From the NCBI GenBank assembly GCA_017546245.1, contig JAFYXI010000003.1, forward strand, positions 24,398 to 88,397: a DNA stretch of 64,000 nt, given 5' to 3'. The position numbers and the translations under genes were made by a program. Below are positions 8,648 through 18,693 of the stretch, piece after piece; within the stretch, counting starts at the first letter, position 1, and every line of letters begins with the position of its first letter. The notes below the pieces were generated by a model. That model was not told where the DNA came from, did not search any database, and saw only the letters and a program-made list of their open reading frames with translations. Origin of the DNA: Clostridia bacterium (lineage in GTDB: Bacteria > Bacillota > Clostridia > UBA1381 > UBA9506).

Positions 8648-9241
8648 TTAAATTTCATGACGACCCTCTAATGCGCGAGTTAAGGTTACTTCATCGGCAT
8701 ACTCTAAATCTCCGCCAACAGGTATGCCGTGAGCTATTCGTGTAACTTTTACACCTAACGGATGTAAAAGTTTAGATACATACATCGCAGTTGCCTCACC
8801 CTCGATATTGGGATTGGTTGCCATTATGACTTCTTTTACATTTCCTTTAGAAATTCTGTCTAAAAGCTCTTTCATTTTTAAATCTTCAGGACCGATTCCA
8901 TCCATCGGAGAAATTGCACCATGAAGCACATGATAAACACCCTTATATTCACGCGTTTTTTCCATCGCCAGAATATCCTTAGGATTTTCAACAACGCAAA
9001 TTATACTGTGGTCACGTTTTTCACACGAGCATATCTCGCACGGAACACAGTCGGTAAGCGACTGACATTCGGGACAAAAGGTTATCTGGTCTTTTGCCGC
9101 TAAAAGCGCCTGCGAAAATCCCTGCACTTCTTCTCTGCTTATACGAAGAATATGATATGCCAACCGTTCTGCTGAGCGCTTGCCTATTCCGGGCATTTTT
9201 GCAAATTCTTCAATTAATCTTGCTATCGGCAATGCATACAT
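8648..9241 (-). CDS. recR: Recombination protein RecR
   Basis: RecR of 197 aa, acting with RecF and RecO to load RecA onto SSB-coated single-stranded DNA. Visible are the N-terminal helix-hairpin-helix ([19 protein letters not shown]), a four-Cys zinc finger (CPEC...CEIC) and a Toprim domain ([14 protein letters not shown]). The usual upstream partners dnaX and ybaB are absent; instead a MetH-like gene ends three bases before the start. Length is normal. Confidence 0.97.
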   Translation of the reverse strand: MYALPIARLIEEFAKMPGIGKRSAERLAYHILRISREEVQGFSQALLAAKDQITFCPECQSLTDCVPCEICSCEKRDHSIICVVENPKDILAMEKTREYKGVYHVLHGAISPMDGIGPEDLKMKELLDRISKGNVKEVIMATNPNIEGEATAMYVSKLLHPLGVKVTRIAHGIPVGGDLEYADEVTLTRALEGRHEI

Positions 9242-9244
9242 TTC

Positions 9245-10306
9245 TTATTCCCCCTCGGGCAAAACCAATGCCCCATATTCTTTTGCGGCAATTTCGCCAT
9301 ATTCGTCTGACCTTACTGCCGGACGTCCCGGATAAAGCTTAACCGCAAGCTCTAATGCATCTAAATCTTTGCTTTTAAAGCAAACCGGCGGTGCTTTTGT
9401 TTCTATCAGCTTAGATATAAGACTTTCTGCTTCTTTTTCGTTTTCGATTGATATTTCAAGCATCTGCTTATTTTCACTTATCGCCTGATTTTTAAAATCG
9501 TAGAATAAGATTCCGCTAATACCGGTAATGGCTGATACGCTGTGAAAATCAGGCTTAAACGGCTCAATTTGCCACAAAGCTTTGCTTATCGCAGCAGTAT
9601 ATACCGGACTGCCGTTTGCTGTTCCTGTAATAGTACATTTATTACCAACAAATTCGGGAATATAATCAGCAAAATCTTCAGGAGTCATAAATTCAGAAAC
9701 TGTCGGAAGTGCAAAAAGCGGAACCGATGCAAACTCTTTCATTTGCGATAACACCTCTAATGTGTCATCGGCATTTGTGCCGCCAACAACACCTACAGCA
9801 TTTACCTCTAAAGCCTGAAGAGTTATAATGGCTTTGGCAGGGTCTATTTCATTTTCAAGCTTAATTTCATCATCAAATGCAAGACCTATGCAAATAGGTA
9901 ACGGACACGCCTCTTTGGCTGCTAAAACAGCGCATTTTGCCTCGGTAAGATTTGTAAATCCGCCTAAAATTAAAAATGAAACGCCTGCATCATAGCATAT
10001 TTTTGCGGCATTTAATATTTTGTTATAATACTCATTATAAGTATTCTTTCCGCCATAAAGCGTAAGTCCGCCCTCTACCGGCGAAATACAGCAGGTTGTA
10101 AATGCAACCTCACCGGCTGCTTCTACTACCTGTTTTAGTGTGTCTTCGAAACTTTCGCAAACATTAAAATCAGGCGCAAACAATACGTTTGCGCCGCGCT
10201 CGGTTTCATCTGAGTAAAATTCGGATAAATTTTCATTATTTGTCGCTCTTGAAGAAAGCAGAAGAATGTTTGAGTCTAAAATTCTTTTTAACTGTTCTTT
10301 TGTCAT
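9245..10306 (-). CDS. Degenerate homocysteine-methyltransferase (MetH N-terminal)-like protein
   Basis: Protein of 353 aa that aligns by eye along the whole homocysteine-binding barrel of cobalamin-dependent methionine synthase, for example LTEAKCAVLAAKEA and AGVSFLILGG. It ends with a short stretch resembling the following pterin-domain region (LELAVKLYPGRP). The zinc-binding cysteines are missing: the usual NCS loop reads VVGGTN and the usual GGCCGTTP loop reads TGTANGSP. It therefore probably cannot activate homocysteine in the canonical way. No cobalamin domain is present. It sits between a DUF4340 gene and recR. It may be an accessory or repurposed paralogue; function unknown. Confidence 0.7.
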   Translation of the reverse strand: MTKEQLKRILDSNILLLSSRATNNENLSEFYSDETERGANVLFAPDFNVCESFEDTLKQVVEAAGEVAFTTCCISPVEGGLTLYGGKNTYNEYYNKILNAAKICYDAGVSFLILGGFTNLTEAKCAVLAAKEACPLPICIGLAFDDEIKLENEIDPAKAIITLQALEVNAVGVVGGTNADDTLEVLSQMKEFASVPLFALPTVSEFMTPEDFADYIPEFVGNKCTITGTANGSPVYTAAISKALWQIEPFKPDFHSVSAITGISGILFYDFKNQAISENKQMLEISIENEKEAESLISKLIETKAPPVCFKSKDLDALELAVKLYPGRPAVRSDEYGEIAAKEYGALVLPEGE

Positions 10307-10318
10307 ATTTTCCTCCGA

Positions 10319-11683
10319 CTATTCGCTTACTGTCTGATTTAATTTATCAAGCATACTTGTTATTTGTTTTTTACGGCAGATTAAACTGCCCTCTCCGTTT
10401 ATGCGAACAAGATAGTTTCGCTCATCCCAGTTATTATAGGTAACAACTGTTTTTTCGCCGCTCTTTTTGTGATACGTAACAGTACAATCCGTTTCACCTG
10501 CGGCTGCAGTCGATGCGGTAAAGTCATCAAACATTATACCTATAACTGCCTGATATACATTTTTAAACGAATCTTCAGAAACGGGGACAGAATTTATTTT
10601 ATATGACGCATTATCTTTTTCGCCTTCTATTGTCATTTCATAGTTTTTACCGTTTCCGTTTACGGTAACTTTAGAAACATCTTCAATATTTTCAAGATGT
10701 ATAAGCTTGTCTACCAACTGCATATAATTATACTCTAAAAACTTAAGCTTTGAATTTTCTATAACATATACAGCCGCACCGTCAGCAGATTTTACATATC
10801 TTCCGTTTTCTGTTTCTTTTCCAACAGATATTGTGTATGAGTTTTCTGAATCTGATACTGTATAGACAGCATACGGATTATCCAGACCGTACGGAGCTAA
10901 ATTCTGCGGATCGTCTTCTGCAACGCTGTCAAATGACAATGATAAAATTGTCGGTACTACATAGTCAAAAAGATTATATTCATTTGCATTTTTAATTACA
11001 GGTGATTTCATTTTCCACTCATAAACTTTTTCTTCACCCTCGTTTGTCGGCAACTCATTACGCTCTAAAACTATTTTGTTGCTGCCGCTTTTTTCAATTG
11101 TAATTGCCGCAATATCTTCTTCAGCTATGGAATAAAGACTTGCATCGCGAAGCTTATCGAGCGAAAGTGCCAGACTTTCAACACCTGACTGACTTTTAGC
11201 ATATACCTTGTTATCGCCTGAAAGCATTAAATAGCTAAGACTTCCGTCTGCTGTTTTGTTGCCGATTAATATGCCCTGTGTTGTATTATCTTTAAACAGT
11301 ATATCGACAACGGCAGTCGGATTATCAAGTCCGTACGGCGAAAAATCAGTCACATTTTCTGCGATAAGCTCTTTTGCAGTTACACTGCTGCACTCATATG
11401 CTAAAGTGTTTGCTTTCGACTGGCTGATTTTTATTGTCGGATCGTTATTTACAATCCATTTTTCGCCCTCTGTTGCAACAGTATAGCTTTTGCCGTCTTT
11501 GGTAATTGTTATACTTTTAATATTTTCTTTTTCCGTCTTAAACATATCTACTGTTGTTATCGGCTCAAAGCTGGGAGTTGCTTCAAGCTCTTCTTTCGGT
11601 TCAGTTTTTAAAAGCACAACAAATGCTGTTGCAAGTACTGCGATAATTGCTAAAATTATTATAATATTTTTAATTGGTTTCAT
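10319..11683 (-). CDS. DUF4340 domain-containing membrane-anchored protein
   Basis: Protein of 454 aa with one N-terminal membrane segment (IIIILAIIAVLATAFVVLL) and a large extracellular part. It contains two repeats of the DUF4340 type, each marked by an APYGLDNP/SPYGLDNP motif. DUF4340 proteins often accompany GldF/GldG-like ABC transporters, but no transporter gene is next to this one. It lies twelve bases upstream of the MetH-like gene. Its role is not known. Confidence 0.85.
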   Translation of the reverse strand: MKPIKNIIIILAIIAVLATAFVVLLKTEPKEELEATPSFEPITTVDMFKTEKENIKSITITKDGKSYTVATEGEKWIVNNDPTIKISQSKANTLAYECSSVTAKELIAENVTDFSPYGLDNPTAVVDILFKDNTTQGILIGNKTADGSLSYLMLSGDNKVYAKSQSGVESLALSLDKLRDASLYSIAEEDIAAITIEKSGSNKIVLERNELPTNEGEEKVYEWKMKSPVIKNANEYNLFDYVVPTILSLSFDSVAEDDPQNLAPYGLDNPYAVYTVSDSENSYTISVGKETENGRYVKSADGAAVYVIENSKLKFLEYNYMQLVDKLIHLENIEDVSKVTVNGNGKNYEMTIEGEKDNASYKINSVPVSEDSFKNVYQAVIGIMFDDFTASTAAAGETDCTVTYHKKSGEKTVVTYNNWDERNYLVRINGEGSLICRKKQITSMLDKLNQTVSE

Positions 11684-11773
11684 ATTTGACCTCCAAAAAC
11701 ATTTATTATAATAATTTTACTACAAATTGCATCTAATTTCAATCTTTATACACATAAAGTCATAAAAAGTTTT

Positions 11774-13306
11774 TTATTTTTTTAATACCGAGCGCAAAAG
11801 TTCTATATCTTCACCTGTTATACACGACATTATAAACAAAACCAGAAGATATATTAAAACCGCACCTGATATCTGACACACAAGAGAAAGTGTTGTAATT
11901 TCTGTATAAGGAACAAAGAACATAATTAGTTTAACTGTTGCTACGGATGTTATAATCGCAAAAACAGGCTTTACAATCCGGTTATAGTATTCAATTTTAA
12001 AATCAGTAACCTTTATTAATCTGTTAAGGCTTAAAAATCCGTTTAAAAGCTCACAGATAAAAATAACTGCAACAAATCCGCCTATTCCATACTTTGGAAT
12101 TAATAAACACACCATAATCACGCTCACAAGCGAATCTATGACATTATATTGCATCGAGCTAAGCTGTTGATTAAGTCCTTTTAGCATGCCGTCTACAACA
12201 GAATCTAAGTACATAACAATAATGAGCGGCGAAAAGATTTTTAAATACATCCCTGTCTCCTGACTTTTATATATTGCCATTCCCAATTCATTTGAAAAAG
12301 CAAAAAATATACCGCTTACACCAATAGCAAAAATTAAGGTGACGTGTAATACCCTTGATATAATATAATGTATTCTGCGCATATTTTTATGTGCATTGCA
12401 CTCTGCAAGTTCGGGCACTAACAAAAGAGAAAATGATGTTAAAAAAGCTGACGGAAATAATAGCACAGGAAGAACCATACCGTGCACTACCCCATACTTT
12501 GCCAATGCGGTTTCTTTTGAATATCCGTACTCGCGCAGTTTAGGCGGTACTAAAATATGCTCTGTTGTTGTATGTGCAGAACGTGCATAACTGCTTATTG
12601 CAACAGGCATTGCAATAGATATAAGTCTTTTTAACATTCCTTTTGCAGCAGGCATTTTGCCTTTACACTTTTTTATATCTGCTTTATACAGAATAAACTC
12701 ATAAAAAAACGACAAAATTTCTGCTATACTTCCGCCTGCAACTATTGCAAGACACGCATATTCGATGCCTTTTGGAGCTAATATACTCAGTCCCATAACA
12801 GCAACACTTATACGGATAAACTGTTCAAAAATCTGCGCCGATGCACTTTTTATAACACGTCTTACAGCAGTAAAATAGCCGGTCAAAGTCGCTGATAATG
12901 CTATTGGAATAAGACTTACAGATAATGCATACAGCGATTTTACGGTTCGTGCATCAGAAAGAATTATCTCACCTATCGGTTTAGCGAATAAAAACAAGCC
13001 TCCTGCGGCAATACTGCCAAAAAACAAACTATAACTCAGGCAGCGTCTTACTGCAAGACGTGCACCACTTGCCGAACCCTTTGCAAGTTCTTCTGTTACC
13101 AGTCGGGTTGTTGCAAGATTTATTCCCGAGCTTGCCAGGGTAACTGCAAAGGTGTATACCGACATAACAAGCTGAAAAAGCCCGACGCCGGATGCGCCGA
13201 GCTTATTTGAAATATACACATTGAATGAAACGCCCACTGTCCGCATAAAAAGCGAGGTCATAGACAATATGATTGTGTTTAATATAAACTTTTTACCTTT
13301 TCGCAT
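11774..13306 (-). CDS. SpoVB-like lipid/polysaccharide flippase (MOP superfamily)
   Basis: Multispanning membrane protein of 510 aa of the MATE/Wzx/MurJ superfamily, closest in character to stage V sporulation protein B. The N terminus (LFMRTVGVSFNVYISNKLGA) and the absence of the Na+/drug MATE signatures favour the SpoVB/MurJ branch. SpoVB-type proteins are thought to move lipid-linked peptidoglycan precursors for the spore cortex. The start at 13306 was chosen for the GGAGGCGG site upstream; an earlier Met would add residues without one. A terminator separates it from ppdK upstream. It suggests, but does not prove, a spore-forming lineage. Confidence 0.83.
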   Translation of the reverse strand: MRKGKKFILNTIILSMTSLFMRTVGVSFNVYISNKLGASGVGLFQLVMSVYTFAVTLASSGINLATTRLVTEELAKGSASGARLAVRRCLSYSLFFGSIAAGGLFLFAKPIGEIILSDARTVKSLYALSVSLIPIALSATLTGYFTAVRRVIKSASAQIFEQFIRISVAVMGLSILAPKGIEYACLAIVAGGSIAEILSFFYEFILYKADIKKCKGKMPAAKGMLKRLISIAMPVAISSYARSAHTTTEHILVPPKLREYGYSKETALAKYGVVHGMVLPVLLFPSAFLTSFSLLLVPELAECNAHKNMRRIHYIISRVLHVTLIFAIGVSGIFFAFSNELGMAIYKSQETGMYLKIFSPLIIVMYLDSVVDGMLKGLNQQLSSMQYNVIDSLVSVIMVCLLIPKYGIGGFVAVIFICELLNGFLSLNRLIKVTDFKIEYYNRIVKPVFAIITSVATVKLIMFFVPYTEITTLSLVCQISGAVLIYLLVLFIMSCITGEDIELLRSVLKK

Positions 13307-13373
13307 GCTTATCCGCCTCCGATACAATATATGAATTAAGGCAGAAAAACATACCCATTTAAGCATATAAAAA

Positions 13374-13398
13374 GCAGACAGGATTAAGTCCTGTCTGC
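13374..13398 (-). terminator. Intrinsic terminator upstream of the SpoVB-like gene
   Basis: GCAGACAGGA/TCCTGTCTGC forms a perfect 10-bp stem with a 5-base loop. On the minus strand it is followed by TTTTTA, giving a good rho-independent terminator for transcripts coming from ppdK. Confidence 0.85.
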
Positions 13399-13416
13399 TC
13401 TAAATTTTAATTTGTT

Positions 13417-13671
13417 AAGGGGCAAAGTGTTTTATAATTTTAGGGGCAAAGTGATTTATAATTTCCCTTTTTCTAAAGGGGTAATAAAATGCTCGTTTTA
13501 TCACACCTATTTATTTGCCCTAAAATATATCCAAATGCCCTTTCTATGCCTGTTTTAGCAAGATTGTTGCTATAAAAAATCGGATAAAAAAAGACCTCAT
13601 AGAGCGTTAACTCTACAAGGTCAATTTTATAATTCAGTTTTTCTTTTTTGTTATATTTGGGTTTGCCCCTA
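13417..13671. repeat. Small element with tandem and inverted GGGGCAAA repeats (MITE-like candidate)
   Basis: Two near-identical 24-base units (AGGGGCAAAGTG-T/A-TTTATAATTT) lie in tandem at about 13418-13465. TAGGGGCAAA at 13441 is repeated inverted as TTTGCCCCTA ending at 13671. A 67-codon minus-strand frame inside (13473-13676) has no recognisable domain and overlaps a terminator, so it is not called. The region may be a remnant of a small non-autonomous element. Confidence 0.4.
13586..13622 (-). terminator. Intrinsic terminator of ppdK
   Basis: On the minus strand GACCT/AGGTC and AGAG/CTCT form a stem at 13593-13622 that is followed by seven T residues (13586-13592). It lies 63 bases beyond the ppdK stop codon. 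Confidence 0.75.
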
Positions 13672-13684
13672 AACAATAATTAAA

Positions 13685-16318
13685 TTATTTGTTCATTTCG
13701 CTGATTTTTGCCTGTGCAGCTGCCAAACGGGCAATCGGCACACGGAACGGTGAACATGACACATAGTCAAGACCGATTTTGTGGCAGAATTCAACAGAAG
13801 ACGGGTCGCCGCCGTGCTCACCACAGATACCGATGTGGAGGTTCGGGTTAACCGGCTTACCAAGCTTAATGGACATATCCATCAGCTTACCAACACCTGT
13901 CTGGTCGAGTTTTGCAAACGGGTCGTTTTCGAAGATTTTTGTATCATAGTAAGCGTTTAAGAACTTACCTGCATCGTCACGAGAGAAACCGTAAGCCATC
14001 TGAGTTAAGTCGTTTGTACCGAAGCAGAAGAAGTCAGCTTCTTTTGCGATTTCGTCAGCTGTTAATGCAGCTCTCGGAATTTCGATCATTGTACCAACCT
14101 CGTAAGCAAGCTCTACGCCGGCTGCTGCGATTTCAGCATCTGCAGTTTCAACAACAACCTTCTTAACAAACTTAAGCTCTTTAACGTCGCCAACCAACGG
14201 AATCATAATTTCAGGAGCAACCTTCCAGTCAGGATGTGCTTTCTGAACGTTGATAGCAGCACGGATAACAGCTTTTGTCTGCATTTTTGCAATTTCAGGA
14301 TAGGTAACTGCAAGACGGCAGCCACGATGTCCCATCATCGGGTTGAACTCGTGGAGAGATTCGATAATAGCCTTAATTCTTTCAACAGTTTTGCCCTGAG
14401 CATCTGCAAGCTTTTTAATATCTTCTTCAGTTGTAGGAACAAACTCATGAAGCGGCGGGTCTAAGAAACGGATTGTTACAGGGTTGCCCTCTAATGCTTC
14501 GTAAATTTTTTCAAAGTCGCCCTGCTGAACAGGAAGAATCTTTTCTAATGCAACCTCTCTTTCTTCAACTGTGTCAGAACAAATCATTTCGCGGAATGCA
14601 TCAATTCTGTCGCCTTCAAAGAACATATGCTCTGTACGGCAAAGACCGATACCTTCAGCACCTAACTCACGAGCTTTTTTAGCGTCAGCCGGAGTATCTG
14701 CGTTTGTTCTAACTTTAAGAGTTCTGTATTTGTCAGCCCATGCCATAATTCTGCCAAACTCACCCGAGATAGATGCGTCAACAGTCGGAATTAAGCCGTC
14801 ATAAATAGCACCGGTAGAACCGTCAAGAGAAATAAGGTCTCCTTCATGGTATTCTTTACCTGCTAATACAAACTTTTTGTTTTCTTCGTCCATAACGATT
14901 TCTGAGCAGCCTGATACACAGCAAGTACCCATACCACGAGCAACAACGGCTGCGTGAGATGTCATACCGCCACGAACTGTTAAGATACCCTGAGCAGCTT
15001 TCATACCCTCGATATCTTCAGGAGATGTTTCTAAACGAACGAGAACAACTTTTTCGCCTCTTTCGTTCCACTCTTTTGCATCCTCGGCAGTAAATACGAT
15101 TTTACCGCAAGCAGCACCCGGAGATGCAGCTAATGCACGACCGATAGGAGCTGCAGTTTTAAGAGCTGCAGCATCGAACTGCGGATGAAGAAGTGTATCT
15201 AAGTTTCTCGGGTCAATCATTGCAACTGCTTTTTCTTCACTAATCATACCTTCGTCAACTAAGTCACAAGCGATTTTTAAAGCAGCCTTAGCTGTTCTTT
15301 TACCGTTACGGGTCTGAAGCATATAAAGTTTCTTATCTTCGATAGTAAACTCCATATCCTGCATATCTCTGTAATGGTTTTCGAGTTTAGAACAGATACC
15401 GATGAACTCTTCGTATACTTCAGGCATAACCTCTTTAAGCTGGTCAATTTTCTGAGGTGTACGAACGCCGGCAACAACGTCTTCACCCTGAGCGTTCATT
15501 AAGAACTCACCCATAAGGTGTTTTTCACCTGTTGCAGGGTCACGGGTAAATGCAACACCTGTACCCGATGTTTCGCCCATGTTACCGAATGCCATCATCT
15601 GAACGTTAACAGCGGTACCCCAAGAATAAGGAATATCGTTGTCACGGCGGTATACGTTAGCACGTGGGTTGTCCCATGAACGGAATACTGCTTTAACAGC
15701 TTCCATAAGCTGTTCTTTCGGGTCTGTCGGGAAGTCAGAACCGATTTTGCCTTTATATTCAGCTTTAAACTGATTTGCAAGCTCTTTAAGGTCGTCAGCA
15801 GTAAGCTCAACGTCCTGAGTAACACCTTTTTCTTCTTTCATCTTGTCGATGAGCTCTTCGAAGTATTTTTTACCTACTTCCATAACAACGTCAGAGAACA
15901 TCTGAATAAATCTTCTGTAGCAGTCCCAAGCCCAACGCGGATTGCCTGATTTTTCAGCCAATACGTTTACAACTTCTTCGTTAAGACCGAGGTTTAAGAT
16001 TGTATCCATCATACCCGGCATTGATGCTCTTGCACCTGAACGAACAGAAACCAAAAGCGGATTTTCTTTATCACCAAATTTTTTGCCGGTGATTTTTTCC
16101 ATGTCTGTGATAGCAACCATAATCTGATCCATGATTTCGTCATTGATCTTTCTGCCATCTTCATAGTACTGTGTACATGCTTCAGTTGAAATTGTGAAGC
16201 CCTGCGGTACAGGCAGACCAAGCTTTGTCATTTCAGCAAGGTTAGCACCTTTACCACCTAACAGATTTCTCATATCTGCATTGCCTTCGCTAAACAGATA
16301 TACATACTTTTTACCCAT
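13685..16318 (-). CDS. ppdK: Pyruvate, phosphate dikinase
   Basis: Enzyme of 877 aa that interconverts pyruvate + ATP + phosphate and phosphoenolpyruvate + AMP + pyrophosphate. In anaerobes it often serves glycolysis or PEP supply. All three domains are visible: the nucleotide-binding domain (GGKGANLAEMTKLGLPVP), the swivelling phosphohistidine domain (GGMTSHAAVVARGMG) and the C-terminal PEP/pyruvate barrel ending with the catalytic Cys loop GICGEHGGDP. The ATG at 16318 has AGGAGG eight bases upstream. It is a monocistronic gene between its own promoter and a terminator. Codons look highly expressed. Confidence 0.98.
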   Translation of the reverse strand: MGKKYVYLFSEGNADMRNLLGGKGANLAEMTKLGLPVPQGFTISTEACTQYYEDGRKINDEIMDQIMVAITDMEKITGKKFGDKENPLLVSVRSGARASMPGMMDTILNLGLNEEVVNVLAEKSGNPRWAWDCYRRFIQMFSDVVMEVGKKYFEELIDKMKEEKGVTQDVELTADDLKELANQFKAEYKGKIGSDFPTDPKEQLMEAVKAVFRSWDNPRANVYRRDNDIPYSWGTAVNVQMMAFGNMGETSGTGVAFTRDPATGEKHLMGEFLMNAQGEDVVAGVRTPQKIDQLKEVMPEVYEEFIGICSKLENHYRDMQDMEFTIEDKKLYMLQTRNGKRTAKAALKIACDLVDEGMISEEKAVAMIDPRNLDTLLHPQFDAAALKTAAPIGRALAASPGAACGKIVFTAEDAKEWNERGEKVVLVRLETSPEDIEGMKAAQGILTVRGGMTSHAAVVARGMGTCCVSGCSEIVMDEENKKFVLAGKEYHEGDLISLDGSTGAIYDGLIPTVDASISGEFGRIMAWADKYRTLKVRTNADTPADAKKARELGAEGIGLCRTEHMFFEGDRIDAFREMICSDTVEEREVALEKILPVQQGDFEKIYEALEGNPVTIRFLDPPLHEFVPTTEEDIKKLADAQGKTVERIKAIIESLHEFNPMMGHRGCRLAVTYPEIAKMQTKAVIRAAINVQKAHPDWKVAPEIMIPLVGDVKELKFVKKVVVETADAEIAAAGVELAYEVGTMIEIPRAALTADEIAKEADFFCFGTNDLTQMAYGFSRDDAGKFLNAYYDTKIFENDPFAKLDQTGVGKLMDMSIKLGKPVNPNLHIGICGEHGGDPSSVEFCHKIGLDYVSCSPFRVPIARLAAAQAKISEMNK

Positions 16319-16410
16319 CAATGAAACCTCCTATATCTTTTGTTCGGATTTAAATTTTAAACCCTTACATTTTTAACAAAATTTTGATGTTCACGAGGAC
16401 ACCACAGTAT

Positions 16411-16438
16411 ATTATACCATATAATTACAAAAAAGCAA
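16411..16438 (-). promoter_or_regulatory. Promoter of ppdK
   Basis: On the minus strand TTGCTT (16433-16438) and TATAAT (16411-16416) are separated by 16 bases. They lie about 95 bases upstream of the ppdK start. Confidence 0.7.
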
Positions 16439-16500
16439 TTATTTTTTTTATTTTTTAGCTTTTTTCGTATAATTTATTATTTTTGCAAATTTATGGAATT

Positions 16501-18693
16501 TTATACCTTTGTTAATTTTGCAAATGCGCCCATAAGATTTTTAGTGCCTGCATCATCAAAAGCAATTTCTATTCTAACATCGTTACCCTCTGGAGTTACC
16601 GATAAAATCATACCCTTTCCGAACTTGCGGTGAGTTACCACATCGCCCGGTGCAAAATCAACATTAACCGGTTTTGAACGAACGTCAAAGGCTTTTTTGT
16701 TAAATATATCATTAAACAATGCCTGCTTGCTTGGTTTTGATGAACTGTCAATTTCGTGAGCAGTTTCATTCTTCTGTGCAATTACATTAGTAAATTCTTC
16801 AGGAATTTCACCTAAAAACCTTGACGGATTAGAATATTGCGAACCGCCGTAAAGATTTCTTCTTAGTGCATAAGATATTGTAAGATGCTTTTTAGCTCGC
16901 GTTATGCCCACATAGCACAATCTGCGTTCTTCTTCAATTTCTTCTGACGAGAACATTGAACGGCTGCTGGGAAATAACCCCTCCTCCATTCCGCACAAAA
17001 ATACATTGCCAAATTCCAGACCTTTCGCACTGTGCAAGGTCATTAATACAACAGTATCTGCGTTTTCGTCATAGTTATCAATATCAGACACAAGCGAGGT
17101 TCGCTCTAAAAATTCGGCAAGAGTTGGTTCGTCAGCATCTTTTTCGTACTCGAATGCCGAAGAAATAAACTCACCGATATTTTCTAATCTTGTCTGATTT
17201 TCTACGCTGGCGTCTAACATAAGCATCGCACGGTATCCGCTTAATTCTAAAATGTTTTCAAGAATCGCCGACGGAAGTGCCTCTTTTGACATTGCCTGAA
17301 TATTTCTGATTAAAGTTGTAAAGCCTTTTAACTTGTCAGAAATTTTCACCAAATCAGGAATTTCTTCTGCCATTTCCATAGCAGCAAACATACTTATTTC
17401 TCTTTCTGACGCCACCTGAGCAATTTTTTCTATCGAGGTTGTTCCTATTTTTCGGCTCGGCTCGTTTACAACACGAATTAAACTGATGTTGTCATTTGGA
17501 TTATAAACCAAACGCAGATATGCCAAAACATCTTTAACTTCTTTTCGGTCATAGAATCTTAAGCCTGCCAAAACTCTGTAAGGAATATTGTATCCGCTGA
17601 GCGTTGTTTCGATTATACGCGATTGTGCGTTTGTTCGGTATAAAATTGCACAGTCAGAATATTTGCCGCCATTTGCAGTCGCAAGATTTATTTGCTTTGC
17701 TATGTATTCAGCCTCTTCATACTCGTTGGGAGCGCCGAATACGTCTATTTTTTCTCCGTCACCGTTATCAGTCCAGAGATTTTTGCCCTTTCTTCCCATA
17801 TTATTTGCAATAACGTGGTTTGCCGCATTTAAAATATTCTGCGTTGAACGATAATTCTGTTCGAGCTTTATTAGCTTTGCTCCTGAAAACTCTTTTTCAA
17901 AATCTAAAATATTATTGATGTTTGCTCCGCGAAATTTATATATACTCTGGTCGTCATCACCAACGACACAAATATTTTCTCTGCCGGCTGCCAACATACT
18001 CGTAAGCATATACTGTGAATTGTTTGTATCCTGATACTCGTCAACAAAAATATATTTAAATTTGTTCTGATAGTATTTAAGCGCCTCTTCTTCCATAGAA
18101 AGCACCTTTACGCTCAGCATAATAATATCGTCAAAATCTAATGCATTTGCCTCTTTTAAACGTTTTTGATACAGCTTATACACTTCTCCGACTTTAGACT
18201 TTCTGAAATCGCCCTCAAATACCTCACAAAATGAATCAGGCTCCATTAAATCGTCTTTTGCTGAAGATATTTCTGCCATAACACCTTTAACAGGGAAATA
18301 TTTTTCATCCATATCCAGTTCTTTCAGGCATCTTTTAACCAGAGTTTTCTGGTCTGCGGTATCATATATTACAAAATCGCTGCTATATCCTAAAAGGTGG
18401 ATATTTTTACGCAGAATTTTCATACAGCAGGCATGGAAGGTATGTATCCACATTCCGTCTGCCGCCTCGCCGATTAACCCCTCTATTCTCTCTTTCATTT
18501 CGTTTGCCGCTTTGTTTGTAAACGTAATGGCAAGTATTTCATAAGGACGAGCTAAAGCTTGTTCTAATATGTACGCAATTTTATTTACAACAACTGTTGT
18601 TTTGCCCGAGCCTGCACCTGCTAAAATTAAAATCGGTCCGTCGGTTGTTAAAATCGCCTCTTTTTGTTTATCGTTAAACCTGTCTAAGTTCAT
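16501..18693 (-). CDS. pcrA: ATP-dependent DNA helicase PcrA/UvrD
   Basis: Superfamily 1A 3'-5' helicase of 730 aa for nucleotide excision repair and removal of RecA filaments or stalled polymerase. Motif [10 protein letters not shown] lies near residues 25-33, motif II is VDEYQDTN, motif III is [13 protein letters not shown], and motif VI is [11 protein letters not shown]. The C terminus ends with the PcrA-type tail ([13 protein letters not shown]), used in contacts with RNA polymerase. Its ATG overlaps the trmFO stop by four bases. The enzyme is full length. Confidence 0.96.
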   Translation of the reverse strand: MNLDRFNDKQKEAILTTDGPILILAGAGSGKTTVVVNKIAYILEQALARPYEILAITFTNKAANEMKERIEGLIGEAADGMWIHTFHACCMKILRKNIHLLGYSSDFVIYDTADQKTLVKRCLKELDMDEKYFPVKGVMAEISSAKDDLMEPDSFCEVFEGDFRKSKVGEVYKLYQKRLKEANALDFDDIIMLSVKVLSMEEEALKYYQNKFKYIFVDEYQDTNNSQYMLTSMLAAGRENICVVGDDDQSIYKFRGANINNILDFEKEFSGAKLIKLEQNYRSTQNILNAANHVIANNMGRKGKNLWTDNGDGEKIDVFGAPNEYEEAEYIAKQINLATANGGKYSDCAILYRTNAQSRIIETTLSGYNIPYRVLAGLRFYDRKEVKDVLAYLRLVYNPNDNISLIRVVNEPSRKIGTTSIEKIAQVASEREISMFAAMEMAEEIPDLVKISDKLKGFTTLIRNIQAMSKEALPSAILENILELSGYRAMLMLDASVENQTRLENIGEFISSAFEYEKDADEPTLAEFLERTSLVSDIDNYDENADTVVLMTLHSAKGLEFGNVFLCGMEEGLFPSSRSMFSSEEIEEERRLCYVGITRAKKHLTISYALRRNLYGGSQYSNPSRFLGEIPEEFTNVIAQKNETAHEIDSSSKPSKQALFNDIFNKKAFDVRSKPVNVDFAPGDVVTHRKFGKGMILSVTPEGNDVRIEIAFDDAGTKNLMGAFAKLTKV

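Noticed and set aside
13473..13676. 67-codon minus-strand frame after ppdK
   Set aside because: It contains the ppdK terminator and has no good ribosome binding site or recognisable domain; treated as part of a possible repeat element.
13912..16221. Many open frames antisense or out of frame within ppdK
   Set aside because: Shadows of a highly biased, well-conserved gene; no independent starts or motifs.
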